Positions 19,000 to 26,866 of a stretch of DNA of 64,000 nt are shown in pieces. The translations under genes were made by a program, and so were the position numbers. Numbering within the stretch: the stretch's first letter is position 1; the number at the start of each line of letters is the position of its first letter. The notes below the pieces were generated by a model. That model was given only the letters and a program-made list of their open reading frames with translations. It made no database searches and was not told the origin of the DNA. Source of the stretch: Pullulanibacillus camelliae (GTDB lineage: Bacteria > Bacillota > Bacilli > Bacillales > Sporolactobacillaceae). The stretch covers positions 1 through 64,000 of the forward strand of contig NZ_BMIR01000007.1 of NCBI RefSeq assembly GCF_014642655.1, read 5' to 3'.

Positions 19000-20070
19000 A
19001 TGCAGAAGGTACAAGAACGATACATGCAAAGTATTTGCAGCTCGCACCCATCCGAGGATATCCTTTATCACTTGGGGGAATTAAAAAAAGTTTATACTGT
19101 CGAGCGCTTGACGCTGAGTAGAAAACAACAGTTGATGAATCAACTAAAGCACGGCGCATTTGCCGAAGAAACATTTACTTTTTTGATGGACCCGATTCAT
19201 CCTGAAGGGGTTCAAGGGCTGATTGTTAATTCATTAGGAGTAGGCTTTGTGGACCAGTCGCTTTTTAATGAGCTACATTCAGCCATCCCTTGTCAAACTG
19301 CCGAGTTAGAGTGGCGGAAAGGGAAGAGCCTGGACGATGAGAGTATCGACTTGTTCTTAGCTGAAAAAAAATTCTGTATGGATCAAGCGAGTGAGAAGCT
19401 GTTCAAAGCACGTGAGTACTTAGACTTTATCAAACAAATTTACCAAGCCTCCATAAATCAAGAAGCATTAAATCTTCTTTTAAAAGACATTGTTTATGAG
19501 CTATTTTCAATCAAAGATGTGAAGCTTCAAGCCTGTCAAGGGGTGGCTATAAGTTATTTTGGTTCTAATAACCGTGCGAGATATCAGCACATGTTCCAAT
19601 GGTCAAGGGAATCGATTCAGCGCTATATTATTTTAAAAGGCTTTTCTGGAACAGGGAAAACAAAAATTTTAAAGGCATTGGCTGTTTTGGCGATAGCAGC
19701 CCGCCTATCTGTTGAGCTTTACCGTTGTCCTTTTTATCCTGAAAGTCTTGACGCAGTGGTCATTCCTGAATTAAAAACAGCGATTATTGATGGGTCAGAA
19801 CCTCATTCTATTGAACCGGTTCATCCGAATGATCGCCATTATGTATTAGAAGAACAATGTGTTAATGAAGAAACGCTCTATTCATTTGCAATGGAACTAA
19901 AGGAAGCCAACATGCACTATAAAAAGTATATGCATGACGCCCAGTTTTTTTTACAAGAAGCGAAAAATATGCATGAGCAAGCCGAATATATTTTGAACCG
20001 TTCACAAAGGACCTGGTTAGATCAAGTAATAGAAGATTGGGAGAAGCTTGTTGGAGACATTGAAAAATAA
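19000..20070 (+). CDS. PRK06851-type P-loop protein with a degenerate first half
   Basis: This 356-residue protein resembles the Bacillales PRK06851 family, which contains two tandem P-loop halves and has no known function. The second half is intact, with Walker A GFSGTGKT (214-221), then YRCPFYPESLDAVVIPELKT-type beta strands and a DGS loop. The first half keeps the DPIHPEGVQGLIVNSLGVGFVD counterpart, but the expected Walker A is replaced by ERLTLSRKQQ near residues 35-44, so it should not bind nucleotide. TGAGGGGA precedes ATG 19000. A TTG at 18960 with AAGGAGAG opens a 53-codon frame that overlaps it in another frame. A terminator follows. Confidence 0.7.
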   Translation: MQKVQERYMQSICSSHPSEDILYHLGELKKVYTVERLTLSRKQQLMNQLKHGAFAEETFTFLMDPIHPEGVQGLIVNSLGVGFVDQSLFNELHSAIPCQTAELEWRKGKSLDDESIDLFLAEKKFCMDQASEKLFKAREYLDFIKQIYQASINQEALNLLLKDIVYELFSIKDVKLQACQGVAISYFGSNNRARYQHMFQWSRESIQRYIILKGFSGTGKTKILKALAVLAIAARLSVELYRCPFYPESLDAVVIPELKTAIIDGSEPHSIEPVHPNDRHYVLEEQCVNEETLYSFAMELKEANMHYKKYMHDAQFFLQEAKNMHEQAEYILNRSQRTWLDQVIEDWEKLVGDIEK

Positions 20071-20072
20071 GC

Positions 20073-20107
20073 AGGACTGACCCTGATACTCAGAGTCAGT
20101 CCTTTTT
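20073..20107 (+). terminator. Intrinsic terminator after the PRK06851-type gene
   Basis: GGACTGAC and GTCAGTCC form a stem followed by TTTTT. It lies between two convergent genes. Confidence 0.85.
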
Positions 20108-20111
20108 AAGA

Positions 20112-21161
20112 TCAATCTTCAAGGGGCTTGACGCTTTCTGTGCCGGTGAGGCTAGCGATCATATGGACTAATAAATCAATTTCTTGTTCCATATCTTGTA
20201 AGCTGATGGTTTCAACTGGAGAGTGCATATAGCGCAAGGGAAGTGAGACTAAAGCTATGGGTACCCCTTTTCCTGTCAATCGCATGCGATCAGCGTCTGT
20301 TCCGGTATTGCGGGGAGTGAGCTCATACTGGACTTGCAAATTCAATTCTGCAGCCGATTTTTCTAACAGTTTATTGACCTTAAGATTAATGGGAGCTCCT
20401 TTTGCAAGGACAGGACCACCATCGAGCTTCACCTCAGCAAGCTTACCATCATTAGCACCGGGATAGTCTGTGGCGAAGGTGACATCACAAGCAAGGGCAA
20501 AGGTCGGTTGCACATGGGCAGCGGCAAAATAGGCTCCGCCTAAATTGGTTTCCTCATTCACTGTACTCACAGCGTATACACCAACTTTAGGATGTACTTC
20601 TGACAGCTTACGTAATACTTCAGCAACGATAAAGGCTCCTGTGCGGTTGTCTAGGCCTCGTCCTGTTAAGCGATTGTTTTCAAGAATTTCAGGGGTGCGT
20701 TTATAGACGGCTAGATCACCAATTTGGACATGCTGTTCCATTTCCTCTTTGGATTTTGCGCCACAATCTATGTATAAATCATCAAAATCAAAATCATCTT
20801 TTATGCCGCCATGGTGTTCAGCGTTCGCTCCGATTACGCCTGTTAATGCCTTGCCGTATCCGAGGATGTGTACTTTCATACCGATGGCGGGCTTCGCACC
20901 GATACCACCCACTTTTTCTACACGTAAAAATCCGTTGTCATCAATCTGCTTAATGGCCATGGCAATCTCATCACAATGCCCCGCAAGCAGCACCTTAAAG
21001 TTCGCATCTGGATTAAGGGCGGCAATCACATTTCCAGAACCATCCGTTTCTATGTGATCAGCGAAGGGTTTGACGTATTCCATCCACTTTTTTTGTATAG
21101 CCACCTCTTGACCAGAGGGGGATGGTGTTTTTAGTAAATCGAGTAAAAAGTGTTGATTCAA
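20112..21161 (-). CDS. M42 family metallo-aminopeptidase
   Basis: This 349-residue cytosolic aminopeptidase of the M42 (glutamyl aminopeptidase/YsdC/FrvX) type carries two catalytic metal ions. Visible ligands and catalytic residues are the His and Asp of LAGHCDEIAMAI, the Asp of GRGLDNRTGA, the Glu pair of VNEETNLGG, the Asp of LACDVTFATD and the His of YMHSPVET. Length matches the family. The start is a TTG at 21161 with AAGGAGG at ideal spacing. It stands alone, convergent with the PRK06851-type gene and divergent from the histidine kinase. Confidence 0.93.
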   Translation of the reverse strand: MNQHFLLDLLKTPSPSGQEVAIQKKWMEYVKPFADHIETDGSGNVIAALNPDANFKVLLAGHCDEIAMAIKQIDDNGFLRVEKVGGIGAKPAIGMKVHILGYGKALTGVIGANAEHHGGIKDDFDFDDLYIDCGAKSKEEMEQHVQIGDLAVYKRTPEILENNRLTGRGLDNRTGAFIVAEVLRKLSEVHPKVGVYAVSTVNEETNLGGAYFAAAHVQPTFALACDVTFATDYPGANDGKLAEVKLDGGPVLAKGAPINLKVNKLLEKSAAELNLQVQYELTPRNTGTDADRMRLTGKGVPIALVSLPLRYMHSPVETISLQDMEQEIDLLVHMIASLTGTESVKPLED

Positions 21162-21520
21162 TGTGAATTCCTCCTTAAGATGAAACTATGTAGAGTATAG
21201 AAATTAGCGCTTGTTTAGGGTAAAATAATTGTAGCGTTTTGATCGTGAGTATTTCCCCTAACAATACTTTATCACATGTTATAATAAATATATAATGTTT
21301 CTATAGATAGAGTGTGCTCACCAGATGTACAATGGATCGAATCAAAACCACAGCGTTGTTAAAGGTTAGTATGATTAAGCTTGGAAAAATGGTGTCCACC
21401 TTTTACATTCAAGCAATATATACCCCATGCATTACAGGGATTTTTTACTACTTCTTAAAGAGATGTTCGTCTTCAATTTCATTTATTTCATAGAGTGTTA
21501 AATTCATTGGGGGACTATTG
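21162..21520. other. Divergent intergenic region between the peptidase and the kinase
   Basis: These 359 bases carry the start signals of two divergent genes. I could not identify convincing sigma-A hexamers or a Spo0A box. The sequence is AT-rich and contains no open frame, repeat-family copy or terminator that I could see. Confidence 0.5.
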
Positions 21521-22981
21521 ATGGACCACTTGGATAAATCACATCCGCATATCACAAAAGAACAAGAGCTTGAAAACTATTTTATATACACCAAATATTT
21601 TCCGGAAATGATTTCTCGTCATCACATTAAAAGTGGGGAAATTCGTTATGTTTCTCCATCTTCAGAGCATTTATTGAAATATTTCCCTCAGGATCTGCAT
21701 GGTCAATCCTTCTATCAATATATCCACCCTGATGATAGAGAACAGGTCAAAGAACAACTTTGTCATCCCTTTCAGTCTTCGGGTAAGGTGACTTATAAAC
21801 TGAGAAGACAATCGGGGGAATATGTGTGGGTAGAGAGTATTTATAAGAAAAAAATTGAAGGTGTTTCAAATTCAATCTCAGAGGATGAATGTTTTTGTAT
21901 TACACGAAATATCACGGATTATAAGATGGCGGAAGAAGAGCTGAAAGAGGAAGAAGACAAATATCGCACACTTGTTCAGCATTCTAATGAAACCATCGGC
22001 ATGATGTCCGCTGAGGGATTTTGGATTTTTATTAATGAAAGTGGCAAACGGTTACTAGGAATAACACAGCCTCGGGAAGTGATTGGGTGTTCCATTTTTG
22101 ACTTCGTCCATGCTTCCCAGCGGGAACATGTGTACAATGTCTTTCAAGAAAATAGGGGATCACGCCATGCCTTTAAGTTAAATAATATTACCATTGTTCG
22201 GACAGATAAGGAAACACGCCAAACAGAGATCGATATTATTCCGACGAATTATAAGCATAGGCGCACCTTGCAGGTCGTTATTACCGATATCACTGAACGC
22301 ATGAAGACAGAAGAACTATTGCAACAAACGGAAAAGTTATCGGTTATCGGGCACTTAGCTGCCGGTATTGCCCATGAAATTCGCAATCCTTTAACATCGA
22401 TCAGGGGATTTACACAGCTGTTGAAAAATAATATCGATGAGAAATATTCCTCCATCATTATGCAGGAGCTTGATCGCATTGAAACCATTGTTGGGGATTT
22501 GTTAGTTTTAGCGAAGCCCGAAGTGATAGCAAAAGAAGAGGTTGACCTTATTCACTTGATGAAACGGATGATTTCTCTCCTGCAATCGCAGGCCATTATT
22601 AATAATATTTATATTGAGTTTGACCATGAGAATGAGTCCCTTCTCTTTGAGTGTGAACCTAATAAGATCCGGCAGGTTTTTATTAATATCATTAAGAATT
22701 CAATCGATGCGATGGAAGCGTCAGGCGGGTCGATTTATATCACACAAAAGATCAATAGAGATGGAGCTATTGAAATCCAAATTAAAGATGAGGGGAATGG
22801 CATTCCTGAGGAAAGATTGGAGAAGATCGGTGAACCCTTTTATAGCACGAAGGAAAAAGGGACAGGTCTTGGGCTTATGATTTGTGATCGTATTGTCAAA
22901 AGTCATGGCGGAACGCTGTCTATTCATAGCACGGTTGGTAAGGGAACAACCATCACCATTACCTTTCCATTTTCTCAGTAA
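21521..22981 (+). CDS. Orphan PAS-domain sensor histidine kinase (sporulation-kinase type)
   Basis: This 486-residue soluble kinase has two PAS domains (about 25-135 and 148-262), each followed by a C-terminal motif like ITDYKMAEEE or ITERMKTEE. Next come a HisKA domain with the phospho-acceptor His285 in GIAHEIRNPLTSIRG and an HATPase domain with NIIKNSIDAM, DEGNGIPEE and GTGLGLMI. There are no membrane helices. The layout and the H-box sequence resemble the KinA/KinE kinases that feed the Spo0A phosphorelay, but no response regulator is adjacent. GGGGGA precedes ATG 21521. Whether it phosphorylates Spo0F is inference. Confidence 0.9.
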   Translation: MDHLDKSHPHITKEQELENYFIYTKYFPEMISRHHIKSGEIRYVSPSSEHLLKYFPQDLHGQSFYQYIHPDDREQVKEQLCHPFQSSGKVTYKLRRQSGEYVWVESIYKKKIEGVSNSISEDECFCITRNITDYKMAEEELKEEEDKYRTLVQHSNETIGMMSAEGFWIFINESGKRLLGITQPREVIGCSIFDFVHASQREHVYNVFQENRGSRHAFKLNNITIVRTDKETRQTEIDIIPTNYKHRRTLQVVITDITERMKTEELLQQTEKLSVIGHLAAGIAHEIRNPLTSIRGFTQLLKNNIDEKYSSIIMQELDRIETIVGDLLVLAKPEVIAKEEVDLIHLMKRMISLLQSQAIINNIYIEFDHENESLLFECEPNKIRQVFINIIKNSIDAMEASGGSIYITQKINRDGAIEIQIKDEGNGIPEERLEKIGEPFYSTKEKGTGLGLMICDRIVKSHGGTLSIHSTVGKGTTITITFPFSQ

Positions 22982-23205
22982 TGTTTGAGAGACTGCTCTG
23001 GAGTCATTTGGTGGTGTTAGGGAATTATCGCTGCTTTTTGTACAATCAAAAGGTATAAAAGCTTTGCTAGCACTATTTAAGGATGCTCGTATCCATTTAA
23101 ACTTTCGACTTTCACCACCTGAAACTTGCGGACATCCTTAAGTGCATGATTATTTTATAATTATGTCTGGCTGAGCTGAGTGAAAGCAATGGGTGAAATC
23201 GTCTG
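22982..23205 (+). other. Intergenic stretch with a long-armed inverted repeat
   Basis: Between the kinase and the argS leader, TTAAGGATG at 23077-23085 and CATCCTTAA at 23133-23141 form inverted arms. CACT/AGTG extends the pairing after a three-base bulge, and the loop is about 47 bases. No T run follows, so it is not a normal terminator. No gene was seen. Confidence 0.45.
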
Positions 23206-23482
23206 TTGACAGAACAAAAGATTTTTCTTAGTATAGGGACAATACTATTTAATATCGTTGAAAAAGAGAGTAATTATTTGGCGATCTATAGCGAATCAGG
23301 GATGGTGGAAGCCTGTTGATCAAGAAATAATGAAGCGGACTTTGGAGATGCATTATTGAACAAGACAGTTTAGTAGATAATGCCGGCTAACGTCGTTATG
23401 CGTTGAAAGCAGGTCTTTTTGGACAATAAGAGTGGTACCGCGGACAACTCAGCCCGTCTCTATTATAGAGGCGGGCTTTTTG
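23206..23482 (+). promoter_or_regulatory. T-box leader of argS
   Basis: A promoter (TTGACA 23206-23211, TAGTAT 23229-23234, spacing 17) precedes a T-box riboswitch. The conserved T-box sequence AGTGGTACCGCGG lies at 23431-23443. The Stem I distal features GGGATGGTG and AAGCCTG lie near 23300-23315. A terminator hairpin AGCCCGTCTC / GAGGCGGGCT with a T run ends at 23482. A likely specifier is CGG (Arg) at 23336-23338 in GAAGCGGAC. Uncharged tRNA-Arg would stabilise the antiterminator and permit argS transcription. The T-box call is firm, while the specifier is inferred by eye. Confidence 0.9.
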
Positions 23483-23544
23483 CACGATTAGAAAGGGTAA
23501 ACCTTTGCTGGACATTGATTGCCAGCGTGACTGGAGGCGTCATG

Positions 23545-25233
23545 ATGAAAACCTATACGGAACGCTATGCAGAGACTTTAACACAGAAACTTGAGCCCTC
23601 TTTATCAAAAGAAGCGATCATTTCGCTTATAGAAGTACCAAAGCATCGTGGACATGGTGATCTGGCATTTCCATGCTTTCAATTGGCGAAAGAGTGGAAG
23701 CGATCCCCACAAGCGATAGCAAAGACTTTAGCTGTACAGTTGAATGACCCACTTTTTACAAGCTTCCAAGCCGCTGGACCTTATATTAATGCCTTTCTGA
23801 ATCGAGAGGTCGTTGCTCAAGAAACCCTCACGGAGATTTTGCAGAAGGAAGAGGATTATGGGGCGCATGATTTTGGTGAGGGTCAGGTCATTGTGTTAGA
23901 TCTCTCTTCGCCGAATATTGCTAAACCTTTTTCCATGGGGCACCTGCGTTCGACTGTAATTGGTAATGCCATTGCCCAATTGGCGGAGAAATGTGGATTT
24001 GAGACCGTTCGTTTGAATTATATTGGAGATTGGGGAACACAATTTGGAAAGCTGATCGCAGCCTATAAGCGTTGGGGAAATGAGGAAGCTGTTAAACGCG
24101 CCCCTATAGCTGAATTGTTTAAGCTTTATACGCGTTTTCATACCGAGGCTGTTCAGCTTCCAGAATTAGAGGATGAAGGGCGTTATTGGTTTAAAGAGCT
24201 TGAGGCTGGAAATGAGGAAGCTTTAAGCTTGTGGCGTTGGTTTAGAGAGGAGTCTATCCAAGCCTTTAATGCCATTTATTCTTTACTTGGTGTAAGGTTC
24301 GATTCACTGAATGGAGAAGCCTTCTACAATGATAAAATGGAACCGGTTGTCACTGAATTGCAGGAAAAAGACCTATTGGAAGAGTCTGATGGAGCACGGG
24401 TTGTTCGTTTAGAGGCATCTATCCCACCGGCCCTGATTAAAAAGAAAGACGGTGCCACCTTATACGTTACTCGCGATCTGGCTTCTGCACTGTACAGAAA
24501 GCAGCATTATCATTTTGATTATTCATTTTATGTTGCAGGCAATGAGCAAACTCTGCATTTCAACCAGCTTATTCAAGTATTAAAAAAAATGGGGTACTGC
24601 TGGGCAGAGACGATGGAGCACATTCCTTTTGGCATGATATTAAAAGAGGGAAAAAAGATGTCGACGCGCCAAGGAAAAGTTGTGTTTTTAGAACAAGTAT
24701 TAGCAGATATCATCCAACAGGCAGTCCAAAATATTCGTGAAAAAAATCCTGAATTATTAGATCAAGAACGTGTGGCAGAGCAGGTGGGGGTTGGGGCAGT
24801 GATATATCACGACCTCAAGCACCATCGTCAAAATGATGTGGAGTTTTCTTACGATGACATGCTGAGGTTTGAAGGGAATACGGGGCCTTATTTGCAATAC
24901 ACTCATGCACGAGCGCTTTCGATTTTAAGAAAGAGCAAGCTCTCTAAGCCTGTCTACAAAGAAGGGGCTACTGTTACCGATCAAATGTGGGAGCTCATCA
25001 CACAGCTCACTTATTTTCCTGGACATATCGCAGATGCTTTTGAGTGGCGTGACCCTTCACTTCTTGCAAAGTCTATTTATAAAATTGCTCAGTGTTTTAA
25101 CCACTATTACGCACACACGCGCATACTAGTGGGAGGAGATCAGGAACAAAAAATTGCCTTAACAAAAGCAACGGCCATTGTCATTAAAGAGGGCCTAAGA
25201 TTACTCGGCATACAGGCGCCAGAAGAAATGTGA
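23545..25233 (+). CDS. argS: Arginyl-tRNA synthetase
   Basis: This class I synthetase of about 562 residues charges tRNA-Arg. It has the N-terminal Add-1 domain (YAETLTQKLE onward), the HIGH-type motif in FSMGHLRSTVIGN, the KMSK-type loop KKMSTRQGK and a C-terminal DALR anticodon-binding domain with TGPYLQYTHARA. The open frame runs up into the T-box leader, but GGAGG at 23533-23537 fits ATG 23545, and ATG 23542 is also possible. It is controlled by the T-box upstream. A weak GC-rich hairpin with a T run near 25270-25305 may terminate it. Confidence 0.97.
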   Translation: MKTYTERYAETLTQKLEPSLSKEAIISLIEVPKHRGHGDLAFPCFQLAKEWKRSPQAIAKTLAVQLNDPLFTSFQAAGPYINAFLNREVVAQETLTEILQKEEDYGAHDFGEGQVIVLDLSSPNIAKPFSMGHLRSTVIGNAIAQLAEKCGFETVRLNYIGDWGTQFGKLIAAYKRWGNEEAVKRAPIAELFKLYTRFHTEAVQLPELEDEGRYWFKELEAGNEEALSLWRWFREESIQAFNAIYSLLGVRFDSLNGEAFYNDKMEPVVTELQEKDLLEESDGARVVRLEASIPPALIKKKDGATLYVTRDLASALYRKQHYHFDYSFYVAGNEQTLHFNQLIQVLKKMGYCWAETMEHIPFGMILKEGKKMSTRQGKVVFLEQVLADIIQQAVQNIREKNPELLDQERVAEQVGVGAVIYHDLKHHRQNDVEFSYDDMLRFEGNTGPYLQYTHARALSILRKSKLSKPVYKEGATVTDQMWELITQLTYFPGHIADAFEWRDPSLLAKSIYKIAQCFNHYYAHTRILVGGDQEQKIALTKATAIVIKEGLRLLGIQAPEEM

Positions 25234-25403
25234 AAAGAAGTGATTCTTCAATTCATCGAATTAAAATGTGGCATGTGCCTTCCACGCGTGCCCTTCATTT
25301 TTTTTATGTGATGCATATGATGCAGTAAGACAGCTATTACTATGTCCTCTAGTCCTCTAACTTAAAGCACCTGAAATCAGCATGACTGAAAGGAGAGAAG
25401 AGG

Positions 25404-25670
25404 ATGTCTGCACAATATTACTACACACATTGTCAAAAACACATTAACCATCCTGTCGAAATTCGTACCCATGATGGAGTTCTCCATCACGGTATTGTCC
25501 ATTCCGTTGATCAAACACATGTCTATCTTCGTCCGTTTGATGGCGCACCTGGCCCACAAGGACCAGGCCTATTTGCTTTCGGAGCTTTTGCAGGAGGATT
25601 TTTAGGCGGCTTAACTGGGGTAGCATTAGGGAACATTGCTTTTTTTAGGCCCTATCCGTTTTTCTACTAA
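25404..25670 (+). CDS. Small Sm-like-motif protein with Gly-rich hydrophobic tail (paralogue 1)
   Basis: This 88-residue protein shares its first half with the product of 34120-34371. The common pattern is C-Q-x-H, then VEIRTHDG, HxGI, VDQTHVYLRP and GPGL. A VEIRT-DG-hGI-VDxxxVYL layout resembles the beta-strand run of Sm/LSm folds, which is a suggestion rather than an identification. The second half is Gly/Phe/Ala-rich and could insert into or lie on a membrane or coat. GGAGAGAAGAGG precedes ATG 25404. The family is known to me only as uncharacterised Bacillales proteins. A terminator follows. Confidence 0.75.
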   Translation: MSAQYYYTHCQKHINHPVEIRTHDGVLHHGIVHSVDQTHVYLRPFDGAPGPQGPGLFAFGAFAGGFLGGLTGVALGNIAFFRPYPFFY

Positions 25671-25695
25671 TCTATAAGGCTATAAAAGTCGACCA

Positions 25696-25747
25696 TTAGG
25701 TGGTCAGAGAATCCCCAGTGTTTTTTGGGGGACTCTGGCCATTTTTT
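25696..25747 (+). terminator. Intrinsic terminator of the Sm-like-motif gene
   Basis: TGGTCAGAG / CTCTGGCCA arms enclose a second stem CCCC / GGGG and are followed by six T residues. Confidence 0.85.
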
Positions 25748-25749
25748 AA

Positions 25750-26065
25750 AAGATCGGAAAGTATAAAATTTCTGGTCATGAGTACAGTGCGGATTTCCAC
25801 TCCAGGCGCTCGCTTTCCACGGGGGAGTGGTAAGCCTTTTCGCACCTTCGCGCTGCTAAGGTCTTACCGATCTCCCATTTCCCGCAGGACTCTAGTCTCC
25901 GCATCATGAGTTAGTGTCGCCCGAGGAACACATGATTTTAGAGTGTTTCGAATCTCGCGCCTTGCGTTCCCATCCACTTGACCAGGCAATGAAGCCTCTT
26001 TCATATTGGATGATGCTCTATACTAAGGACAAGGACCAGGTATACTCTTCGCCCGGTTTTTCTTA
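25750..26065 (+). repeat. Dispersed repeat family 1, copy B
   Basis: This copy matches copies A and D over their full length, from AAAGTATAAAATTTCTGG to GCCCGGTTTTTCTTA. It contains the family core CTCCAGGCGCTCGCTTTCC, then TGCTAAGGTCTTACCGATC, then CATCCACTTGACCAGGCAAT. It lies directly after the terminator of the Sm-like-motif gene. The following stretch to about 26280 holds no gene or motif that I could identify. Confidence 0.85.
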
Positions 26066-26280
26066 GCTATAGATTGACCAATGACATCAAAGGTGTTTCA
26101 AAACGATGAGGACTAAGCTTGTACACGTATGCCTTTGGTTTTGAGCTTTTTTCACATTTGCCTATGTAAATACTTACTTGTTTTGCCGCTGCACTCAAGC
26201 GTAAGTTAAGCGGTATAGCGAAAGCTACTTTATTTCCTTCAATGGTTTATCTTAGTAAGGATGTTTTATAATGGTAGAAT

Positions 26281-26308
26281 AAAAGCCATTCCTAAAAGGA
26301 ATGGCGTT
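26281..26308 (-). terminator. Intrinsic terminator of the YjcZ-type gene
   Basis: On the minus strand GCCATTCC-TTTTA-GGAATGGC is followed by TTTTATT, ten bases after the stop codon. Confidence 0.85.
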
Positions 26309-26318
26309 GAATTTTTAA

Positions 26319-26426
26319 TTAATACACGTATGCCGTTCCAACGATAATCAACAATATAAATAAGACGACGATTAAAGCAAAGCCTGCTCCACCGCCAAAG
26401 CCTACTCCATCTGTTCCATAACTCAT
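26319..26426 (-). CDS. YjcZ family sporulation micro-protein
   Basis: A 35-residue protein begins MSYGTDGVGFGGGAG, followed by one membrane helix (FALIVVLFILLIIVG) and a TAYVY end. This Gly-rich head plus FALIVVLFILL helix is the hallmark of the YjcZ sporulation family, found in the spore or its membranes with unknown molecular role. TAAGGAG lies about ten bases before the ATG. A sigma-K-like promoter lies upstream and a terminator downstream, so it is a complete single-gene unit. Confidence 0.92.
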   Translation of the reverse strand: MSYGTDGVGFGGGAGFALIVVLFILLIIVGTAYVY

Positions 26427-26455
26427 AATTTATCAACTCCTTATCGGTGATACGT

Positions 26456-26483
26456 TATCTTATGCATGTCGTACCAACAATGT
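26456..26483 (-). promoter_or_regulatory. Sigma-K-like promoter of the YjcZ-type gene
   Basis: On the minus strand, AC (26483-26482), a spacer of 17 and CATAAGATA (26464-26456) fit the sigma-K pattern AC-N16/17-CATAnnnTA. This agrees with late mother-cell expression. Confidence 0.6.
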
Positions 26484-26520
26484 TATTCAATGATGGCCTA
26501 CTCCTTTTTTTTCGGAAAAT

Positions 26521-26749
26521 TTGCAGTTTATTCGTATTTATAGTATGATAATAAGTAATATAACGAGAAGAGGTGAAAGGATCGATGAAATTATCCGTTG
26601 TTTTGCAAATGGTTTGTGCGTGAGTACGGGAGAAGTCTGCCCTTTTTTAAGCACTTACCAACTGCAAGCAACGGAACGTCTCGATTTCCTTTCACAGCTT
26701 TAACGGATGTTTTAGAGAAGGGCAAAGTCGGCGGGCTTTGCCTTTTTTA
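26521..26749 (+). other. Putative small transcription unit of unclear product
   Basis: TTGCAG (26521-26526) and TATGAT (26544-26549) with 17-base spacing form a good promoter. A hairpin GGCAAAG / CTTTGCC with six T residues (26719-26749) ends the unit. Between them, AAAGG precedes ATG 26585, which encodes only 12 codons. A second frame continues as VSTGEVCPFLSTYQLQATER to a stop at 26703. One base change in length would join them into a protein of about 40 residues. It may be a frameshifted small gene or a short RNA. Confidence 0.45.
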
Positions 26750-26866
26750 ATGACTGCCTTTTCAGCCTTGGGACCTCTTCCTGAGGATAATGACTAAAAA
26801 GGCAGGTCAGGCTTCCTCCTTGCGGTTGGTTACGACAATAACAAAGCATCAAGGAGTGAAGGATAA

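Noticed and set aside
23419-23541. N-terminal extension of ArgS to the upstream start
   Set aside because: It would translate the T-box and its terminator. GGAGG and the family's N-terminus place the start at 23542 or 23545.
25700-25909. 69-codon frame after the Sm-like-motif gene
   Set aside because: It starts in a terminator and lies within repeat family 1 copy B. The frame is not kept in copies A and D.
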